DNA of 64,000 nucleotides, taken from Bacteroides sp. OM05-12 (GTDB taxonomy: Bacteria > Bacteroidota > Bacteroidia > Bacteroidales > Bacteroidaceae). The notes under the pieces are model-generated. The model did not search any database, was not told the DNA's origin, and worked only from the letters and a program-made list of their open reading frames with translations. The stretch lies in contig NZ_QSUN01000001.1 in assembly GCF_003438995.1 (NCBI RefSeq), positions 248,001 to 312,000 on the forward strand, given 5' to 3'. Shown here one piece after another: positions 61,089-64,000 of the stretch. The number at the start of each line of letters is the position of its first letter. The stretch's first letter is position 1. The translations under genes were made by a program, and so were the position numbers.

Positions 61089-62044
61089 ATATATTTAAAC
61101 GTGTAGATACGCAAAAAGGATTATTTGCCGTAGAAAAAATAAGTCTGATTTACAACTTGCTTACTTCCATTTTAATACTCTTCATGTTTAAAGAAATGGA
61201 CCATCCACTCCAAATGTTATGGGAGCGGGTGCTAATCGCTGGAATGACTTTCGCATTAATGTATCTGTATCGTCTGGCTCCATGTAAATTCTCTGCTTTC
61301 GTGCGTATCGCCGTGCAAATGGGCCTCCTTTCTTACTGGTATCCGGATACTTTTGAATTTAACCGGTTACTGCCCAATTTAGATCATGTATTTGCAAGAG
61401 CCGAACAATTTATCTTCGGTTGTCAACCTGCTGTAGAATTTAGCAATAATGTTCCGGCTATGTGGTTGAGCGAACCTTTCAATATGGGATATTTCTCTTA
61501 CTACCCGATGATATTGATCGTCTGTATATGGTATTTCCTTTTCCGTTTCGAACTATTTGAAAAGGTATCTTTCGTATTAGTTACAGCCTTCTTCATCTAT
61601 TATTTCTTTTATATCATCGTTCCCGTTGCCGGTCCTCAATTCTATTTCCCTGCAATAGGCATGGAAAATGTTAGTTCGGGCTATTTCCCATCCATCGGAG
61701 ACTATTTTAATCATCATTTGGAACTGCTGCCCGGACCGGGTTATGAACATGGATTCTTTTATAATCTGGTAGAAGCCTCCCAACAGGTAGGTGAACGGCC
61801 TACAGCTGCTTTCCCCAGTTCACATGTTGGGATTTCCACCATACTTATGATTATGGCATACCGTGGCAATAAAATACTCTTTTCCTGCTTAATGCCTTTT
61901 TATTGCCTGCTCTGTTGTGCTACTGTCTACATACAGGCACATTATCTGATAGATGCCATTGCAGGATTTATCTCCGCTATCGGACTTTACTACTTAGCCA
62001 CATGGATGTATAAAAAATGGTTTGTATCACCTATGTTCAAATGA
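61079..62044 (+). CDS. PAP2-superfamily membrane phosphatase
   Basis: 321 residues with about six or more membrane helices. The PAP2 active-site motifs are visible: GERPTAAFPSSHVGIST near residue 239 (PSxH with catalytic His) and YIQAHYLIDAIAG near 281 (HxxxD). The first motif has a relaxed Lys/Arg-x6-Arg-Pro form. Such enzymes act on lipid phosphates such as phosphatidate or polyprenyl phosphates, or transfer inositol phosphate. Genes just upstream overlap (epimerase), and dacB is convergent. Confidence 0.88.
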   Translation: MALDIFKRVDTQKGLFAVEKISLIYNLLTSILILFMFKEMDHPLQMLWERVLIAGMTFALMYLYRLAPCKFSAFVRIAVQMGLLSYWYPDTFEFNRLLPNLDHVFARAEQFIFGCQPAVEFSNNVPAMWLSEPFNMGYFSYYPMILIVCIWYFLFRFELFEKVSFVLVTAFFIYYFFYIIVPVAGPQFYFPAIGMENVSSGYFPSIGDYFNHHLELLPGPGYEHGFFYNLVEASQQVGERPTAAFPSSHVGISTILMIMAYRGNKILFSCLMPFYCLLCCATVYIQAHYLIDAIAGFISAIGLYYLATWMYKKWFVSPMFK

Positions 62045-62068
62045 GAAATATATCCTTTATCCGGATTA

Positions 62069-63463
62069 TCATCTACACAGTTCTTCACAAAATCTGTTCT
62101 GAAACGCCTTGGCTTCAGACTGTTTCAAAACGTTTTGATTGATAATGACAAAAGCCAATATATGACCATTCGAAGCTTTGGCATATCCAGCCAATGAGCT
62201 GACTCCGGTTACAGAACCCGTTTTGGCACGGACATTATTATGAGCTTTACCCTCTTTCATCCTATTGCGTAAAGTTCCGTCCACACCTGCTATCGGCAAT
62301 GATTTATATAATGGTTCATAAATATTTTCATTGGAATAAGCATACTTTAAAAAAGCAAGTAGCAGCTCCGGAGAAATATAATTATAGAGTGATACACCAC
62401 TACCATCCACTATACGGTAGTTTTTAGGTTCAAAACCAAGTTGCTTTATTTTCTTTCTTATCGGTTCTACTGCATCATCACTACCAACACGCATCTTTCC
62501 GTCACTCACCGCCAAATGATAAAACATAGCCTCAGCAGACAGATTATCACTCTTTTTCATGGCACGCATCAAGACATCAAGCAAAGTATGATAATAGGTA
62601 TTCAGAAGCATCATACTATCGGTTGGACAATCGGAAAATGCATAATCAGAAACATCTATTCCCTTTTGCATCAACCGCTCACGAAAAGTATGCATAAAGA
62701 AATCTTGGGAAGTACACATATTTACCCTGTCTATCTGTGCGGATGCTACATTTCCTCTTACAAGAATATCATTTCCTCCTTCTAACCAATTACGGGTAAC
62801 TTCAAACTTACCGGCAGACGAATTCTTGCTTTTTGTCTGATTATTGACAGAATAATAAGAAGAAACAGGAGTTATGGTGAGTAATGCGGCAGAATCCTTT
62901 TGCGCAGGATGTGCCGTTACTTCCACATATCCTTTATTATACATCAAAGGAGAAAGATAAGGTTGAAAATAGTAGGGGTTATCATCCCAAGACCAACCCA
63001 TTCCCCAATACAAAGAATCCATCATAGAAATATCACCATACAATCTGCCATTTATCTTTTTAATACCGGATTGCACCACTATATCCACCAACCGATTCAT
63101 TCCTTCATCGGCAAACTCCGGATCAAAACCTCCTATTACATATAAATCGCCATTAAGTTGGTTATCTTCCAATTGGCCGGTATAACAAAGTGATGTTTTA
63201 AAACGATACCCCACTCCCAACTTATCAAGCGCGGTAATTCCTGTTATTAATTTTTCTATAGACGCCGGACGGTACAATTTCTTAGCCTGATAATCATACA
63301 ATGATTTACCAGAAGTAAGGTCAAATACAGCAATACCGACTTCTGAGGTTTTCAGAAAATCGGCATCCATTAATGCATCCAAGCGGTTCTTTAAGTTTGC
63401 CTGTGCAAATATAACTACTTGACAGGCAAACAAAAATGATACTATAAACAGGTTTCTTTTCAT
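62069..63463 (-). CDS. dacB: D-alanyl-D-alanine carboxypeptidase/endopeptidase (PBP4 type)
   Basis: 464 residues, periplasmic class C penicillin-binding protein acting on peptidoglycan cross-links. Signal peptide (to IFA, mature end Gln). The S-x-x-K motif is ASIEK with Ser68 and Lys71, the S-x-N motif is in KSDNLSAEAMFYHL near 302, and K-T-G is in VRAKTGSVTGVSSLAGY near 414. The inserted domain between the first two motifs is typical of DacB/PBP4. It starts 10 bases after the lpdA stop. Confidence 0.95.
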   Translation of the reverse strand: MKRNLFIVSFLFACQVVIFAQANLKNRLDALMDADFLKTSEVGIAVFDLTSGKSLYDYQAKKLYRPASIEKLITGITALDKLGVGYRFKTSLCYTGQLEDNQLNGDLYVIGGFDPEFADEGMNRLVDIVVQSGIKKINGRLYGDISMMDSLYWGMGWSWDDNPYYFQPYLSPLMYNKGYVEVTAHPAQKDSAALLTITPVSSYYSVNNQTKSKNSSAGKFEVTRNWLEGGNDILVRGNVASAQIDRVNMCTSQDFFMHTFRERLMQKGIDVSDYAFSDCPTDSMMLLNTYYHTLLDVLMRAMKKSDNLSAEAMFYHLAVSDGKMRVGSDDAVEPIRKKIKQLGFEPKNYRIVDGSGVSLYNYISPELLLAFLKYAYSNENIYEPLYKSLPIAGVDGTLRNRMKEGKAHNNVRAKTGSVTGVSSLAGYAKASNGHILAFVIINQNVLKQSEAKAFQNRFCEELCR

Positions 63464-63473
63464 TCACCGACAA

Positions 63474-64000
63474 TCATAATGCTTCACGGAATATCTCACC
63501 AACTGTAGGATGAGGGAAGACAATTTTCTTCCACTCTTCAGCCTTCATGCCAGTCTCTATCGCCATTGCCGCAATAGTGATTATTTCCGAAGCCGGATTA
63601 CCCAACACGTGTGCTCCAAGTATTGTACCATCTTCTGCCATGATAACTTTACAAAGTCCGTTCACACCTTCATTTTCAGCAACAAAACGTCCGGAATATG
63701 CCATTGGGAGTTTTTCTACCCGATAAGCAATTCCTGCAGACTGTAAAGCCTCTTCCGTCTGACCTACTCCTGCAACTTCCGGGTTTGTATAAACCACTCC
63801 CGGAATGGCACGGTAACTCATGCTGTCCTTTTTTCCGACAATATGATTGACTGCGACCTCTGCTTCACGCACTGCCGTATGTGCCAACAGAGATACACCA
63901 TTCAGGTCTCCACATACATACACTCCTTCTACGGAAGATTGCAAATGCTCATCAACCTTTATGCAACGACGTTCCGTCGTAGCCAAACCAAGATTCTCCA
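63474..64000 (-). CDS. lpdA: Dihydrolipoyl dehydrogenase, C-terminal part (cut by window edge)
   Basis: About 175 C-terminal residues; the gene continues past 64000. The frame is open to the window edge (ENLGLATTERRCIKVDEHLQSS), so the TTG at 63986 is not a start. Conserved blocks: VYVCGDLNGVSLLAHTAVREAEVAVNHI (FAD-binding DLNG region), PGVVYTNPEVAGVGQTEEAL (dimer interface) and the active-site His with Glu in VFPHPTVGEIFREAL. It is the E3 component of pyruvate, 2-oxoacid or glycine-cleavage complexes; which one cannot be told here. Confidence 0.95.
   Translation of the reverse strand, partial: ENLGLATTERRCIKVDEHLQSSVEGVYVCGDLNGVSLLAHTAVREAEVAVNHIVGKKDSMSYRAIPGVVYTNPEVAGVGQTEEALQSAGIAYRVEKLPMAYSGRFVAENEGVNGLCKVIMAEDGTILGAHVLGNPASEIITIAAMAIETGMKAEEWKKIVFPHPTVGEIFREAL

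Noticed and set aside
1..64000. CRISPR arrays, tRNA, rRNA or prophage genes
   Set aside because: No regularly spaced short repeats, cloverleaf-like sequences, rRNA segments or phage structural genes were recognised by eye; a tRNA scan would be the decisive check.

Overview
The window is a chromosomal segment of a T9SS-bearing member of the Bacteroidales. The genus is not certain: low GC and the gene content would suit the Barnesiella/Coprobacter, Parabacteroides or Dysgonomonas groups. Support comes from type IX secretion C-terminal domains (positions 10312-28884), promoters with the Bacteroidetes -7 box TAnnTTTG (sometimes with a TTTG -33 box), membrane-bound AraC and TPR regulators, DUF2723/DUF3098/DUF4861/DUF3244 proteins, and mature exported proteins beginning with glutamine. 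No rRNA, tRNA, CRISPR array, transposase or prophage gene was recognised.

Layout. 1-7600: housekeeping genes on the minus strand: metK (cut by the window edge), then a seven-gene run methyltransferase-ftsX-DUF3098-uppP-truB-queA-folK, preceded by miaB. 7600-9700: a small leader or sRNA unit, a small membrane protein and an acyl-CoA transferase. 9700-31000: an accessory region with four T9SS cargo proteins, each set lying directly downstream of a membrane-anchored regulator; between them is a plus-strand group with an S66 carboxypeptidase, glutaminyl cyclase and sufE. 31000-36200: a DUF2723 glycosyltransferase, a polysaccharide deacetylase and queG. 36200-40600: kduI-kduD-DUF4861 for unsaturated uronate catabolism, and an MFS transporter. 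41250-46100: small membrane proteins, then a beta-barrel/glycine-rich lipoprotein/DUF3244 trio facing a TPR regulator. 46100-55500: a nine-gene minus-strand run (cysE, THUMP methyltransferase, DPP IV-like peptidase, purD, two membrane proteins, mnmD, and the binding protein and ATPase of a metal ABC importer without its permease). 55600-64000: a 45-residue basic protein, flavin-binding and lipocalin proteins, rnr, a CDF exporter/epimerase/PAP2 operon, dacB and the end of lpdA.

The most unusual feature is an intergenic repeat. Two copies of about 560-590 bp (17804-18359 and 40694-41279) lie in opposite orientation 22 kb apart, and a partial copy lies at 9768-9909. Each full copy has, in order, a TAnnTTTG box inside a conserved block, two structured blocks, a hairpin followed by a T-run, a long palindrome and a second hairpin. 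It reads like a repeated ~290-nt non-coding RNA unit. The asymmetric centre of the palindrome is flipped relative to its surroundings between the two copies.

Several start codons were moved downstream of the longest open frame because a promoter box lies inside the N-terminal extension (positions 15354, 44076, 44374 and 59113) or because a better ATG lies next to the conserved part (15202 and 56731).
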